From contig NZ_CP010049.1 of assembly GCF_000973545.1 (NCBI RefSeq), positions 248,001-312,000 on the forward strand: a stretch of DNA of 64,000 nucleotides. Direction: 5' to 3'. Source of the DNA: Blochmannia endosymbiont of Camponotus (Colobopsis) obliquus (GTDB lineage Bacteria > Pseudomonadota > Gammaproteobacteria > Enterobacterales > Enterobacteriaceae). Below the pieces are notes generated by a model. The model was not told the DNA's origin. It saw nothing but the letters and a program-made list of their open reading frames with translations, and did no database searches. Every line of letters starts with the position of its first letter. Position 1 is the stretch's first letter. This document shows positions 50,311 to 60,463 of the stretch, piece by piece. The translations under genes were made by a program, and so were the position numbers.

Positions 50311-51303
50311 TTAATTTTGCATGCATGATGAATGGATTGTAATTTGATTATCTTTTTTTGAGTTATGTAATCTGAATATTGTGTTTTTTTTTAAAGAACT
50401 ATTTAGTATAGCTTGAATCCATACAGTTCCTTGATTCAATGCACAAGCGGATAAAATTGTTCCAGCTATCGTCCAGTGATTGTTTGTATTTTTTTTGTAT
50501 TCTAGTTTTTCTCCTGATAATGGTACACGACTTATTTTGCCAAATAATAAATATAGCTTACGTTTATGAATACCTTTGAATTGCATTCGAGTTATTATTT
50601 CTTGGCCGATATAACATCCCTTATTAAAACTTATGGCATTAAAATTCTGAATATTAGTTTCTTGTGGCAAAAATAACTCGCTAGTATTAGAATCGATTAT
50701 TGGATATCCTGCCTCAATATCTAATATATTCCATTGATTATCATAACTAAAATTTATTTTATTTTTAAATTTTTTTGTTAGAGAGTCTTTTATTTTTTTA
50801 TTTGTGAGTATCAGGAAACGTTCTTTAGGTAGATTAAAATGCAATATTGTGCTGTCTTTGTAGTAAATTATTTTTTTTTTTTCATTTGGTAATTTATCAA
50901 ATAATAAATTTAGTGTGGATCTTGCTCCTTGTCCTGCAAAACCTAAAAATATGGTTTCATTATCTATTATTATATTAATTTTAGAAAAAATAGCATATTT
51001 TTTCATTAATGTTACTTGTTTATGGCAAATGCTTAATCGCTGAATACATCCTATACCTGTTTTTAGATAAAAAATATACATACTACTAATGAGTTTTCCT
51101 TTAGGATTGCAATATGCTGTAAGATTGTAAAAATTTTTAGTTAAATTATTTATATTGCATGTAAGTTGCCCTTGTAGATATTGAAGTATATCTGTACCAG
51201 TAAATTTTATTAATGACCATTCTTTTAAAAAGATAAGAGTTAAAGGTAAATTGTGAGATAGCGTTGATATCTGAGGCGTAAAGTATTTTTTTTCTAGTAT
51301 CAT
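50311..51303 (-). CDS. ygfZ: YgfZ, tetrahydrofolate-dependent Fe-S cluster protein
   Basis: YgfZ supports the activity or repair of certain iron-sulfur enzymes such as MiaB and is related to the GcvT fold. The 330 residues match E. coli (326). The family signature with the functional Cys is intact in FNKGCYIGQEIITRMQFKG, preceded by IEAGYPIIDSNTSELFLPQETN. The N-terminal part shows LQGQLTCNINNL and YCNPKGKLISSMYIF. The C-terminal barrel domain is present. It lies alone between two gaps. Confidence 0.93.
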   Translation of the reverse strand: MILEKKYFTPQISTLSHNLPLTLIFLKEWSLIKFTGTDILQYLQGQLTCNINNLTKNFYNLTAYCNPKGKLISSMYIFYLKTGIGCIQRLSICHKQVTLMKKYAIFSKINIIIDNETIFLGFAGQGARSTLNLLFDKLPNEKKKIIYYKDSTILHFNLPKERFLILTNKKIKDSLTKKFKNKINFSYDNQWNILDIEAGYPIIDSNTSELFLPQETNIQNFNAISFNKGCYIGQEIITRMQFKGIHKRKLYLLFGKISRVPLSGEKLEYKKNTNNHWTIAGTILSACALNQGTVWIQAILNSSLKKNTIFRLHNSKKDNQITIHSSCMQN

Positions 51304-51960
51304 GATTTTTATAGAGTTTTTAGTTCTTAATATTACATATTATACATATAATATTTTCTCATTAAGTAGAATATATTGCATCATATATTTATAATATATT
51401 TTTAAAATTTTATATAAATAATAAAACGGTATGAATGATAATATTGATAATTATTTATTGGTATTATATTAAGATATCAATATTAAGTTATGCAATTGTA
51501 TTATATTCAGAAATTTGATGTAACTAGATTTATATTATTTTTAATTTTTATTAAAATATTATTTTCAAGAATATATAAATATATTTATTTTGTGTTAATA
51601 TATTATAAAAACATAATATAATTTTTATGTAATATTTTGTGCAATGATTATTGTAATAAAATCATATTCTTATAAAATAATATTGGAGATCATGTAATTA
51701 TTTATAGTAATTATGAAAATGATGGGTATTATATAATTATATATGCTATTCTTATTAAAATTAAGTATATTTTTTTATTTGTATATTTATAACGGGCTTT
51801 AAATGTTATTTAAAGGTTTTATTGTTTTTGTTAAATTATATTTTTAATATTTTTGTATTTTTATATAGTTTTGTACAGGAATAATTTTTTTTGATATATT
51901 TTATGTAATATTAGTAATCAACATAACATGTATATATTCAAAAACGGAAATAAAAAAATT
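51304..51960 (+). other. Divergent spacer between ygfZ and prfB
   Basis: 657 bases with very low GC. E. coli fldB, xerD, dsbC and recJ would lie in this area; no remnant could be recognised. Promoters for ygfZ and prfB are expected here. The open frame of prfB extends back to 51928 but the extra residues are not conserved. Confidence 0.55.
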
Positions 51961-53058
51961 ATGTTAGAGTATAATGTAATAAAAAAAAATATTAGTGATG
52001 TTTTAAAAAGAATAAATATTATCAAAGAGCAGTTTAATTATTTATCTAAAAGTAAACGTCTTAAGCATATTATTGATATATTTCAGAATCCTTGTGTATG
52101 GAACAATTCTAAACAAATAAAATCTTTAGGTAAAGAACGTTCCTATCTAGAAAGTATTATAACAAAAATTGATGAAATTACACAGCATTTAGAGGATTTA
52201 TCTAAATTGTCAGAATTATCTTTTATTGAAAAAGATGGAGATTTGTGTTGTGACATAGAAAAGGAATTATCTATTTTAGAAAATAAATTGTATAAATTAG
52301 AGATTCAAAGTATGTTTGTTCATGAATATGATCATGTTAATTGTTATGTAGATATTCAATCTGGTTCAGGAGGTGTAGAGGCACAAGATTGGGCCTATAT
52401 GTTATTAAAAATGTATTTGCGTTGGATAGAAATGAAAAGTTTTAAAAGTGAAATTATTGAAGAATCTGTGGGGGAAATTACTGGTTTAAAATCAGTGACT
52501 ATTAAAGTAAGTGGTAGTTATGCTTATGGTTGGTTACGTACCGAAACAGGGATACATCGGTTAGTGCGTAAAAGTCCTTTTGATTCTAGCGGTCGTCGAC
52601 ACACTTCTTTTTGTTCTGTGTATGTATACCCAGATATACATACTGATATTAGTATAAAATTAGACCCTTCTGATTTGCGCTTTGATGTTTATCGTTCTTC
52701 TGGTGCAGGAGGACAACATGTTAATAGAACAGAATCCGCGGTGCGAATAACTCATTTACCTACAAATATCGTTACACAATGTCAAAGTGATCGGTCTCAG
52801 CATAAAAATAAAGAGCAAGCGTTAAGACAATTGCGGGCTAAATTATATAAATTTGAATTACAAAAAAAAAATATGGAAAAAAAAATATTAGAAGATAACA
52901 AATCTACAATTGGATGGGGAAATCAAATACGATCTTATATTTTAGATGCTTCCAGAGTTAAGGATTTGCGTACTGCTATTGAAATATGTGATATTAAGGC
53001 CGTATTAAACGGTTATATAGATAAATTTGTTGAAGCAAGCATTAAGGCAGGTTTATAA
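51961..53058 (+). CDS. prfB: Peptide chain release factor 2, without the programmed frameshift
   Basis: RF2 releases peptides at UAA and UGA codons. With the ATG at 51961 ([12 protein letters not shown]) the product has 365 residues, the E. coli length. The SPF anticodon-like motif (RKSPFDSSG) and the GGQ motif ([17 protein letters not shown]) are present; the residue before SGAGGQ is Ser, where E. coli K-12 has Thr246. Most enterobacterial prfB genes carry an in-frame TGA near codon 26 read by +1 frameshifting. Here that region reads EQFNYL in one continuous frame, so the autoregulatory shift is gone. lysS follows after 9 bases. Confidence 0.96.
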   Translation: MLEYNVIKKNISDVLKRINIIKEQFNYLSKSKRLKHIIDIFQNPCVWNNSKQIKSLGKERSYLESIITKIDEITQHLEDLSKLSELSFIEKDGDLCCDIEKELSILENKLYKLEIQSMFVHEYDHVNCYVDIQSGSGGVEAQDWAYMLLKMYLRWIEMKSFKSEIIEESVGEITGLKSVTIKVSGSYAYGWLRTETGIHRLVRKSPFDSSGRRHTSFCSVYVYPDIHTDISIKLDPSDLRFDVYRSSGAGGQHVNRTESAVRITHLPTNIVTQCQSDRSQHKNKEQALRQLRAKLYKFELQKKNMEKKILEDNKSTIGWGNQIRSYILDASRVKDLRTAIEICDIKAVLNGYIDKFVEASIKAGL

Positions 53059-53067
53059 AGGTAATAT

Positions 53068-54597
53068 ATGATGTGTAAAATATGTTTGAATAAAGATATG
53101 TTAGTTAGTGATTTAGATATAAATAATGAAGTATTTTTGCGTAGAAAGAAACTTTTATTATTACGTAAACAAGGTGTTGCATTTCCTAATGATTTTCGTC
53201 GTAATTTTGTTTCTAATCAATTGTTCGAACAATATGGCAAAAAAAGTAATCAAGAATTATTGAAATTAAATATTGAAGTTAATGTTGCTGGTCGTATGGT
53301 AAGTAGACGTATTATGGGCAAGGCATCATTTGTTACGTTACAGGATATGACTGGTTGTCTTCAGTTATATGTTGTGTACAATAAATTACCTGCAGGTTTA
53401 TATAACAAGGAGTTTAAGAAGTGGGACTTAGGAGATATTTTAGGTGCTTGTGGATTTTTATTTAAAACTCGTACTGGAGAATTATCGGTTTTTTGTACAA
53501 TGATTCGTTTATTAACTAAAGCAATTCGTCCTCTACCCAATAAATTTCATGGTTTAATAGATCAAGAGATTAGATATCGTCAAAGATATTTAGATTTAAT
53601 TTCTAATGAAAAATCTAGAAAGATTTTTAAAATTCGTTCTTTGATTTTAGTAGAAATTAGAAAATTTATGTTAGAACATGATTTTATGGAAGTTGAAACT
53701 CCAATTATGCAGAATATTCCCGGGGGTGCTTCGGCACGTCCATTTATTACTAATCATAATGCTTTGAATATAAATTTATATTTACGTATATCGCCGGAGT
53801 TATATTTAAAAAGATTAGTAGTAGGTGGATTTGAAAAAGTATTTGAAATTAATCGTAATTTTCGTAATGAAGGATTATCTTCTTATCATAATCCTGAATT
53901 TACTATGATGGAAATTTATATGGCTTATGCTGATTATCGTGATTTGATTATATTGATTGAAAAGTTATTTTGTGTTGTTTCTCAACGTGTTTTGGGCACT
54001 AGTTGTGTAAAGTATGGTGATTGGATTTTTGATTTTGGTAAACCATTTATTAAAATGACCATGAAAGAAGCTATTCATTATTACAAGCCAGAAATGGAAT
54101 TTCAAGATATAGATGATAGACTGGTTATTATTTCCATGGCCCGTTCACTTGGGATAAAAATTAATCCAACATGGGGAGTGGGACGTATTCAGACAGCAGT
54201 TTTTGAAGAATCAGTGGTTCGTCATCTTATTCAACCTACTTTTATTACTTCATATCCAGTAGAAGTTTCTCCTTTAGCTCGTCGTAATGATAATGATTGT
54301 TTATTGTCGGATCGTTTTGAATTTTTTTGTGGAGGTTATGAGATAGGTAATGGATTTTCAGAATTAAATGATGCTGAAGATCAAAAGTCACGTTTTATTA
54401 AACAAAGTAATAATGGTAAAAATAATGATGTTAATCATCGTTTAGAATATGATGAGGATTATATTGTTGCTTTAGAACATGGTTTACCCCCTACGGCTGG
54501 TGTTGGTATAGGCATTGATCGATTGGTAATGTTGTTTACAAATACTCATACTATTCGTGATGTTATTTTATTTCCAATTTTACGTAAGCAAAAATGA
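53068..54597 (+). CDS. lysS: Lysyl-tRNA synthetase (class II)
   Basis: LysS charges tRNA-Lys. The 509 residues (505 in E. coli) include the N-terminal OB anticodon-binding domain (INVEVAGR-like [25 protein letters not shown]), class II motif 1 ([15 protein letters not shown]), motif 2 ([20 protein letters not shown]), and motif 3 ([18 protein letters not shown]). Two adjacent ATG codons at 53068 and 53071 are both possible starts. It ends with TGA, showing that TGA is a normal stop in this genome. It is coupled to prfB as in E. coli. Confidence 0.97.
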   Translation: MMCKICLNKDMLVSDLDINNEVFLRRKKLLLLRKQGVAFPNDFRRNFVSNQLFEQYGKKSNQELLKLNIEVNVAGRMVSRRIMGKASFVTLQDMTGCLQLYVVYNKLPAGLYNKEFKKWDLGDILGACGFLFKTRTGELSVFCTMIRLLTKAIRPLPNKFHGLIDQEIRYRQRYLDLISNEKSRKIFKIRSLILVEIRKFMLEHDFMEVETPIMQNIPGGASARPFITNHNALNINLYLRISPELYLKRLVVGGFEKVFEINRNFRNEGLSSYHNPEFTMMEIYMAYADYRDLIILIEKLFCVVSQRVLGTSCVKYGDWIFDFGKPFIKMTMKEAIHYYKPEMEFQDIDDRLVIISMARSLGIKINPTWGVGRIQTAVFEESVVRHLIQPTFITSYPVEVSPLARRNDNDCLLSDRFEFFCGGYEIGNGFSELNDAEDQKSRFIKQSNNGKNNDVNHRLEYDEDYIVALEHGLPPTAGVGIGIDRLVMLFTNTHTIRDVILFPILRKQK

Positions 54598-55254
54598 ACT
54601 AATTATTAGAATATTAATTTTAATTAGCTTATATTAAGTATTTTTTTTGATAGATATTTTTGATTATGATAATGTAATATAATTAATTTTATTTTTTTAG
54701 TTATAAAATATTTATTTTAGTTATTATAATGATTGTTAAAAATATAGTAGAAAAGTTTTTATTTGAATTTATATTTAATGATTTATTGTTATTTAATACA
54801 TATTGTATTTTTTGCTATTGCTTATATTATTAATAACTTAATTAACTTAATTTAAAAATATTTATTAATATTATTATTTATATTATTTCATACATTTTTT
54901 ATATTTTAATTTTAATTGTATTTAATGTAATTGTAAAAAGTATTATGAAATATCATACAATATATTGATATTATGTTGATTCAGTTATTAAATGAATATT
55001 AGTTGGCGTTAAGTGTTGTTTAATAATCAAACAATATAGAATATATACAACAATAAATTATTAATTTTTATTTATATTATTATTATAAGTAAGATAATTA
55101 AAAATATAGATATTAGGATTATCAAATATTAAAAAACATTACTTATTAAGTATTGTAATTCATTGTAAGTATATAGTGTTTCTTTAGTTGATGAAATATT
55201 AATTAATTATATATTTTAATTTAAGAATTGATTTTGTTTTGTGAGATATTTTCG
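54598..55254 (+). other. Gene-free spacer between lysS and lysA
   Basis: 657 bases, almost only A and T, with stops in all frames. I see no gene, RNA or repeat. It probably contains the lysA promoter. The LysR regulator gene, which is divergent from lysA in E. coli, is absent. Confidence 0.55.
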
Positions 55255-56511
55255 ATGTTACATAATATTTATACTACACAAAGTGCTTTAAATGCTTCAA
55301 ATTTAAAGGTCATATATCAAAAATATAATGGGCCTGTTTGGGTTTATGAGGCAGAAATAATTATTAATCGTATTAAACAATTACAACAATTTGATGTAAT
55401 ACGTTTTGCTCAGAAAGCTTGTTCTAATATTCATATTCTGCGTTTAATGAAATATAATGGTGTTAAGGTAGATGCAGTTTCGTTAGGTGAAATTGAGCGT
55501 GCATTATTAGCTGGTTTTCAATCACAAGATGATGATGAAATAGTTTTTACTGCGGATATATTAGAATTATTAACTTTATCTAAAATTGTAGAATTTAAAA
55601 TTCCTGTTAACGCTGGATCTATTGATATGTTAAATCAACTTGGGAAATGTTCTCCAGGACATAGAGTATGGTTACGTATTAATCCTGGTTTTGGTCATGG
55701 TCATCATCAAAAAACTAGTACTGGGGGGGTGAATAGTAAACATGGTATTTGGTATAAAGATTTATCTAGAGCTATTGAATGTGTTAGACGTTATGATCTT
55801 CATTTAGTAGGATTACACATGCATATTGGTTCTGGCGTGAATTATGAACACTTATCTAAAGTATGTGATGCTATGGTGGAACAAGCATTGACTTGCGGAG
55901 AAGATTTTACAGCCATTTCTGCAGGTGGAGGTATTTCTGTACCTTATGATATTATAGATCAAAGTGTAAATATTAAACATTATTTTAGTTTGTGGGATGC
56001 GGCGAGGCAACAAATTAGTCAATATTTGGAACATCCTATTGCATTAGAAATAGAACCTGGAAGATTTATCATGGCAGAGTCTGGAGTTTTAATATCTCAA
56101 GTAAGAGCTGTTAAAAGTATTGGTCGTCGTTATTTTGTTTTGGTAGATGTAGGTTTTAATGATTTTGTACGTCCAGTTTTGTATGGCAGTTATCATCGCA
56201 TTTCATTATTACCAGCAGATGATCGTGATATTTTTGCAGGACCATTTTATGATACTGTAATAGGTGGTCCAATATGTGAATCTGGTGATGTTTTTACTCA
56301 AGATTCTGAAGGTAAAATTTTACCACGTAAATTACCAGAAGTTAAAGTAGGTGATTATTTGATTTTTCATGATACAGGTGCTTATGGCTCTTCAATGTCT
56401 TCTAATTACAATAGTCGTCCGTTGTTACCAGAAGTATTATTTGAAGGCGGTAAAGTACGTGAAATACGTAGAAGGCAATTAATGCAAGAGTTATTTGTTT
56501 TAGAGGAATAG
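55255..56511 (+). CDS. lysA: Diaminopimelate decarboxylase
   Basis: LysA decarboxylates meso-diaminopimelate to lysine, the last step of lysine synthesis, with PLP. The ATG at 55255 (MLHNIYTTQSALNAS) gives 418 residues, close to E. coli (420); the open frame back to 55228 starts with TTG and is less likely. Visible are the active-site region VIRFAQKACSNIHILRLM, VDAVSLGEIERAL, HMHIGSGVNY, the PLP-phosphate loop SAGGGISVPY, EPGRFIMAESG, and CESGDVF with the catalytic Cys from the partner subunit. The lysR regulator is absent, so E. coli-type control is unlikely. A host-provisioning role is an inference. Confidence 0.96.
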   Translation: MLHNIYTTQSALNASNLKVIYQKYNGPVWVYEAEIIINRIKQLQQFDVIRFAQKACSNIHILRLMKYNGVKVDAVSLGEIERALLAGFQSQDDDEIVFTADILELLTLSKIVEFKIPVNAGSIDMLNQLGKCSPGHRVWLRINPGFGHGHHQKTSTGGVNSKHGIWYKDLSRAIECVRRYDLHLVGLHMHIGSGVNYEHLSKVCDAMVEQALTCGEDFTAISAGGGISVPYDIIDQSVNIKHYFSLWDAARQQISQYLEHPIALEIEPGRFIMAESGVLISQVRAVKSIGRRYFVLVDVGFNDFVRPVLYGSYHRISLLPADDRDIFAGPFYDTVIGGPICESGDVFTQDSEGKILPRKLPEVKVGDYLIFHDTGAYGSSMSSNYNSRPLLPEVLFEGGKVREIRRRQLMQELFVLEE

Positions 56512-56674
56512 GAATAAAGTTAATTAATTAAGTAATTAAAATAATTATTTTGTTTTATGTTTTTTTGTAATAAATGTATGATATCTTTATATATCATGAG
56601 TTAGGGAGGAAGACATTGTTTTTTTTCTGTTATTTTAATCTTATTGTGAGAATAGAATGTATTGTATATAAAAA

Positions 56675-57721
56675 TTACGGTGCTGGTATAGTGAATCGAG
56701 TATGAATTTGTTCTAATGCAGAAAGAATATTTTGGCTTAAATTTAGCGTAAGACTATTTAAATTAGATTGTAATTGTTTTATCGAGGTTACTCCTAATAA
56801 AATTGATGCAACGAAAGGTTGTTGTCTCACAAAAGCAAGAGCCATTTGTGCAGGGTCTAAATTATTTAATTCAGCTAATGCTACATATTCAGTAATAGCT
56901 TGTTGAGCTTGTAATGAATTATATCTAGTGAAATATTTTTTATATAATGTATTTCGAGCATTATTTGGGAAAGTGTTATTTAAATATTTTCCTGTTAGTG
57001 TACCAAATGCTAAGCTAGAATACGCTACTAATTCTAATTTTTCAAATTGACTGATTTCAGCGAGTCCTATTTCAAAGCTACGATTTAATAAACTATAAGG
57101 ATTTTGTATTGTTATAATACGTGGTAAATTATATTTTTCTGCTAATTGTAGATATGAAAGAGCACCCCATGGGGTTTCATTAGATATTCCTATGTAACGA
57201 ATTTTGCCATTTTTAATTTCTTTATTTAACGCCTCTAGTGTATCTAACAAGGTAACTGGCAGTTGTTCATTAACATATTGATAGTTTAATTTTCCAAAAC
57301 AATTTGTGGTACGTTGCGGCCAATGTATTTGATATAAATCTATGTAATCTGTTTTTAGTCTTTGCAAACTGTTTTCTAATGCTAAATGAATATTTTTATA
57401 GTCAAGAATTTGATTATGTCGAATAGCTGTGTTTATTTTTTTTGCTGGACCAGATACTTTGCTAGCTATTACAAGTTTATCGCGTTGAATGTTATGTTTT
57501 TTTAACCAGTTGCCGATATATTTTTCTGATAAGCCTTGGGTTTCAGGACGAGAAGGAACGGGATACATTTCTGCTGTATCAATAAAATTTATGCCAGCAT
57601 TAATCGCGAAATTTAATTGACAATGAGCATCTTTTTCTTTAATTTGTTCGCCAAAAGTCATACTGCCTAGGCCAAAAATGCTTACTTTTAGGAAACTATG
57701 TGGTATCTGATGATAATACAT
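56675..57721 (-). CDS. tas: Tas, aldo/keto reductase family protein
   Basis: Tas is an NADPH-dependent aldo/keto reductase-like protein with an uncertain physiological substrate. The 348 residues (346 in E. coli) begin MYYHQIPHSFLKVS with GLGSMTFGEQ. The catalytic tetrad is visible: Asp and Tyr in DTAEMYPVP, Lys in VIASKVSG, and His in IHWPQRTTNCFGKL. IGISNETPWG, TIQNPYSLLNRSFE and FVRQQPFVASILLG match the family. It is convergent with lysA across 163 bases. Confidence 0.93.
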   Translation of the reverse strand: MYYHQIPHSFLKVSIFGLGSMTFGEQIKEKDAHCQLNFAINAGINFIDTAEMYPVPSRPETQGLSEKYIGNWLKKHNIQRDKLVIASKVSGPAKKINTAIRHNQILDYKNIHLALENSLQRLKTDYIDLYQIHWPQRTTNCFGKLNYQYVNEQLPVTLLDTLEALNKEIKNGKIRYIGISNETPWGALSYLQLAEKYNLPRIITIQNPYSLLNRSFEIGLAEISQFEKLELVAYSSLAFGTLTGKYLNNTFPNNARNTLYKKYFTRYNSLQAQQAITEYVALAELNNLDPAQMALAFVRQQPFVASILLGVTSIKQLQSNLNSLTLNLSQNILSALEQIHTRFTIPAP

Positions 57722-58474
57722 TAAACGGAAAACTTAAAATAATTAATCTATATGTTAAAGAATATTATTTTTTAATTTAAATAAATGAATGACTTTATCA
57801 AATTAATTTACTCAAGTAAAGTGTTTATTGAATAATAATTAATTTATTTTAAAACATGTGTTTATTTTTTATTATTTTATTAGAACAGTATGTATTTATT
57901 TTAAAACACTAAATTTTGGTTATAGTATGATGTTAATATCATAAGTATTTATTTTTATTTATGTTGTGATTTCTAATAAACTTTATTTTTTAAGTTATTA
58001 TAGTTAATTTGTTTTTTTGAGAAAGTTTTTATTATTTTTGTTTATTTTTTTATTTAACGGTATAATAGATATTATTTTCGTTGTATTATAATTTTTAATA
58101 TTTGTGTTGTAAGGTATAATCTTAATATTTTTATTATGATTAAGATATCAAGTTAATTGATTAGATTATGTTATCGTTTTTGTTATATTGTGAATGTTGT
58201 TATGGTTATACTTAAGTTGCTGGTAAATAAAAATTTTTGTAATTATATTTTGTATTAATATAGTTTAATATGATTAATTTAAAGTAATAATGTTATTATA
58301 TATAATTTAGAAATATCATTTTTTATATTTAGATATTTAATGATTAGTTGCGTAGTGTGGTTGTTTTTGTACATGTTATTATTAATTTAAAATAATTTAG
58401 TATAGGTATAGTATTTTACAGTTATAACATGATAACAGAAGATATTTTATTTAAATAATTGAGGTAGTAGTCTA
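57722..58474 (+). other. Divergent spacer between tas and rppH
   Basis: 753 AT-rich bases without a recognisable gene. E. coli mutH and other genes near rppH have left no visible trace. Promoters for tas and rppH are expected here. Confidence 0.55.
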
Positions 58475-58960
58475 GTGATTGATGAAAATGGCTACCGCCA
58501 GAATGTTGGTATTGTTATTTGTAATTTTCATAGGCAGGTATTATGGGCTCGAAGGTATGGAGAATTTTCTTGGCAGTTTCCTCAAGGTGGTATTAAGTAT
58601 GGAGAAACTGCTGAAGAAGCAATGTACAGAGAGTTATTTGAAGAAGTTGGTTTAAATCGTAATGATGTACGTATGTTGTCTTCGATTCGTTATTGGTTGA
58701 GTTATAAATTACCTAAGCGTTTAATACGACGTAATGTTAGTCCTATGTGTATTGGACAAAAACAAAAGTGGTTTTTATTGCAACTTATTTGTCAAGATGC
58801 ATTAATTAATTTGAATAAGGGTGGAAGTTGTGAATTTGATGATTGGCGTTGGGTAAGTTTTTGGTATCCGGTTAATCAAATTGTTATTTTTAAACGACAT
58901 GTTTACCGGAAAGTTTTAAAGGAATTTTCAAATGTTATAATTCAATACAGTGATGATTGA
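58475..58960 (+). CDS. rppH: RNA pyrophosphohydrolase RppH (Nudix)
   Basis: RppH removes pyrophosphate from mRNA 5' ends, triggering RNase E decay. A GTG at 58475, 8 bases after a weak GAGGTAG site, starts the 161-residue product. The Nudix box is complete: [23 protein letters not shown] around residues 37-59. Conserved flanks are [35 protein letters not shown] and [17 protein letters not shown]. The flexible C-terminal tail of E. coli RppH (about 15 residues) is missing. ptsP, next in E. coli, is absent. Confidence 0.96.
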   Translation: MIDENGYRQNVGIVICNFHRQVLWARRYGEFSWQFPQGGIKYGETAEEAMYRELFEEVGLNRNDVRMLSSIRYWLSYKLPKRLIRRNVSPMCIGQKQKWFLLQLICQDALINLNKGGSCEFDDWRWVSFWYPVNQIVIFKRHVYRKVLKEFSNVIIQYSDD

Positions 58961-59208
58961 TTGTAAATATATGCACGGTGGTTTTTGTTTAAGTATTTTA
59001 TTTTATTTATATTTTTTGTTAGTAATGTAGTTGTTTTGTTTTATTCTATTTTGTAAATATCATAATTGGTATGACATGATTAAATATTATTTTTTTATTA
59101 ACATAATATGATCTTAAAGTGTTCGTTTTGTGTATATATCTGATTAATTATATATGTTTATTTAATTAGTTGAGTATTTTGTTTGGATTATAAGTTGGAT
59201 ATTTTGCG

Positions 59209-60066
59209 ATGTTAATAAATTATTTAGTATTTCCTAAAATCAATCCAGTAATTTTTACTATAGGTCCAATTTCATTTTATTGGTATGGATTTATGTATTT
59301 TATTAGTTTTTTATTTGTTATGTGTTTTTTACGTTATCGTATTAAATCAGTTAATAGTAATTGGACTAAAAGGGAAATTGAACATTTATTATTTATGAGT
59401 TTTTGGGGTGTTGTATTAGGTGGTCGTATTGGTTATATTTTATTTTATGCTTATAATTTTTATTTTGAAAATATATTTTTTTTGTTTAAGATTTGGGAAG
59501 GTGGTATGTCTTTTCATGGTGGTTTAATAGGGGTAATAGTTGTATTAATTTGGTTTTCATATTCTACTAAACGTAATTTTTTTCAGGTATCAGATTTTGT
59601 CATTCCAGCCATTCCTTTTGGTTTAGGTGCTGGTAGATTAGGTAATTTTATTAATGGTGAATTATGGGGACGTGTAACTATTAATACTCCTTGGGCTATG
59701 TTATTTCCTAATGCCAGAGATCAAGATATTTTATTAGCATCATCTGATTCTAATTTATCTTCTCTGTTTAATTATTATGGGATGTTGCCCAGACATCCAT
59801 CTCAATTATATGAAATGTTCTTGGAAGGAGTGTTTTTGTTTATCATGTTTAATTTTTTAATAAAGAAGTCGCTTCCAGTAGGAACTATTTCTGGTTTATT
59901 TTTATTTTTTTATGGAGTTATTCGTGTTATTGTGGAATTTTTTCGTCAACCGGATTTTCATTTAGGTTTATTTCAAGGATTAATTAGTATGGGGCAAATT
60001 TTGTCTTTTCCTATGATTGTTATTGGGATTGCAATAATTGTTTTATCTTATTATCGATATTTGTAA
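59209..60066 (+). CDS. lgt: Prolipoprotein diacylglyceryl transferase
   Basis: Lgt transfers diacylglycerol from phosphatidylglycerol to the lipobox Cys of prolipoproteins in the inner membrane. The 285-residue polytopic protein (291 in E. coli) shows ISFYWYGFMYFI, MSFHGGLIG with the essential His, the Lgt signature GAGRLGNFINGELWGR, and RHPSQLYEMFLEG. CyoA at 32 kb, with lipobox LNGC, is a likely substrate, and PgpA supplies the phosphatidylglycerol donor. thyA, normally downstream, is missing. Confidence 0.96.
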   Translation: MLINYLVFPKINPVIFTIGPISFYWYGFMYFISFLFVMCFLRYRIKSVNSNWTKREIEHLLFMSFWGVVLGGRIGYILFYAYNFYFENIFFLFKIWEGGMSFHGGLIGVIVVLIWFSYSTKRNFFQVSDFVIPAIPFGLGAGRLGNFINGELWGRVTINTPWAMLFPNARDQDILLASSDSNLSSLFNYYGMLPRHPSQLYEMFLEGVFLFIMFNFLIKKSLPVGTISGLFLFFYGVIRVIVEFFRQPDFHLGLFQGLISMGQILSFPMIVIGIAIIVLSYYRYL

Positions 60067-60463
60067 TTGTTACATATTTATTTGATAGTAAGTGTTTTTT
60101 TATTAATGCATAATTGTTTTTATGAGTAATTATTTATTTATTTTTAATGTAATTAAAATTTTTAATTTTTTGTGTTATGAATAATAATTTTTGTTAAAAT
60201 TACATGATAGTTAAAATATATTATTTATTTTATTGTAGAAAAATTAATTAATAAAATTTTATATGTTGTTATTTTATTTTAAGTAATTTGTGAGTTAGTT
60301 ATTGTTGATTAATATGGATAAATGTATTTTAATTTTATATTAAAATTTTTATTTAAAACAATAGAGTTTTACATAATAATAACAAAATATCATGTCAATT
60401 TATATCAACATTTTGTTGATTAATTATATATTGCTGTAATTATATTTGAAATATAAAATTAAT
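60067..60463 (+). other. Gene-free spacer between lgt and recC
   Basis: 397 AT-rich bases where E. coli has thyA and the ppdABC-ygdB genes. No remnant of thymidylate synthase is recognisable. The recC promoter is presumably at the right end. Confidence 0.55.

Noticed and set aside
56577-56596. Hairpin ATGATAT/ATATCAT between lysA and tas as a terminator
   Set aside because: The stem is weak (one G-C pair) and is not followed by a T run on either strand.
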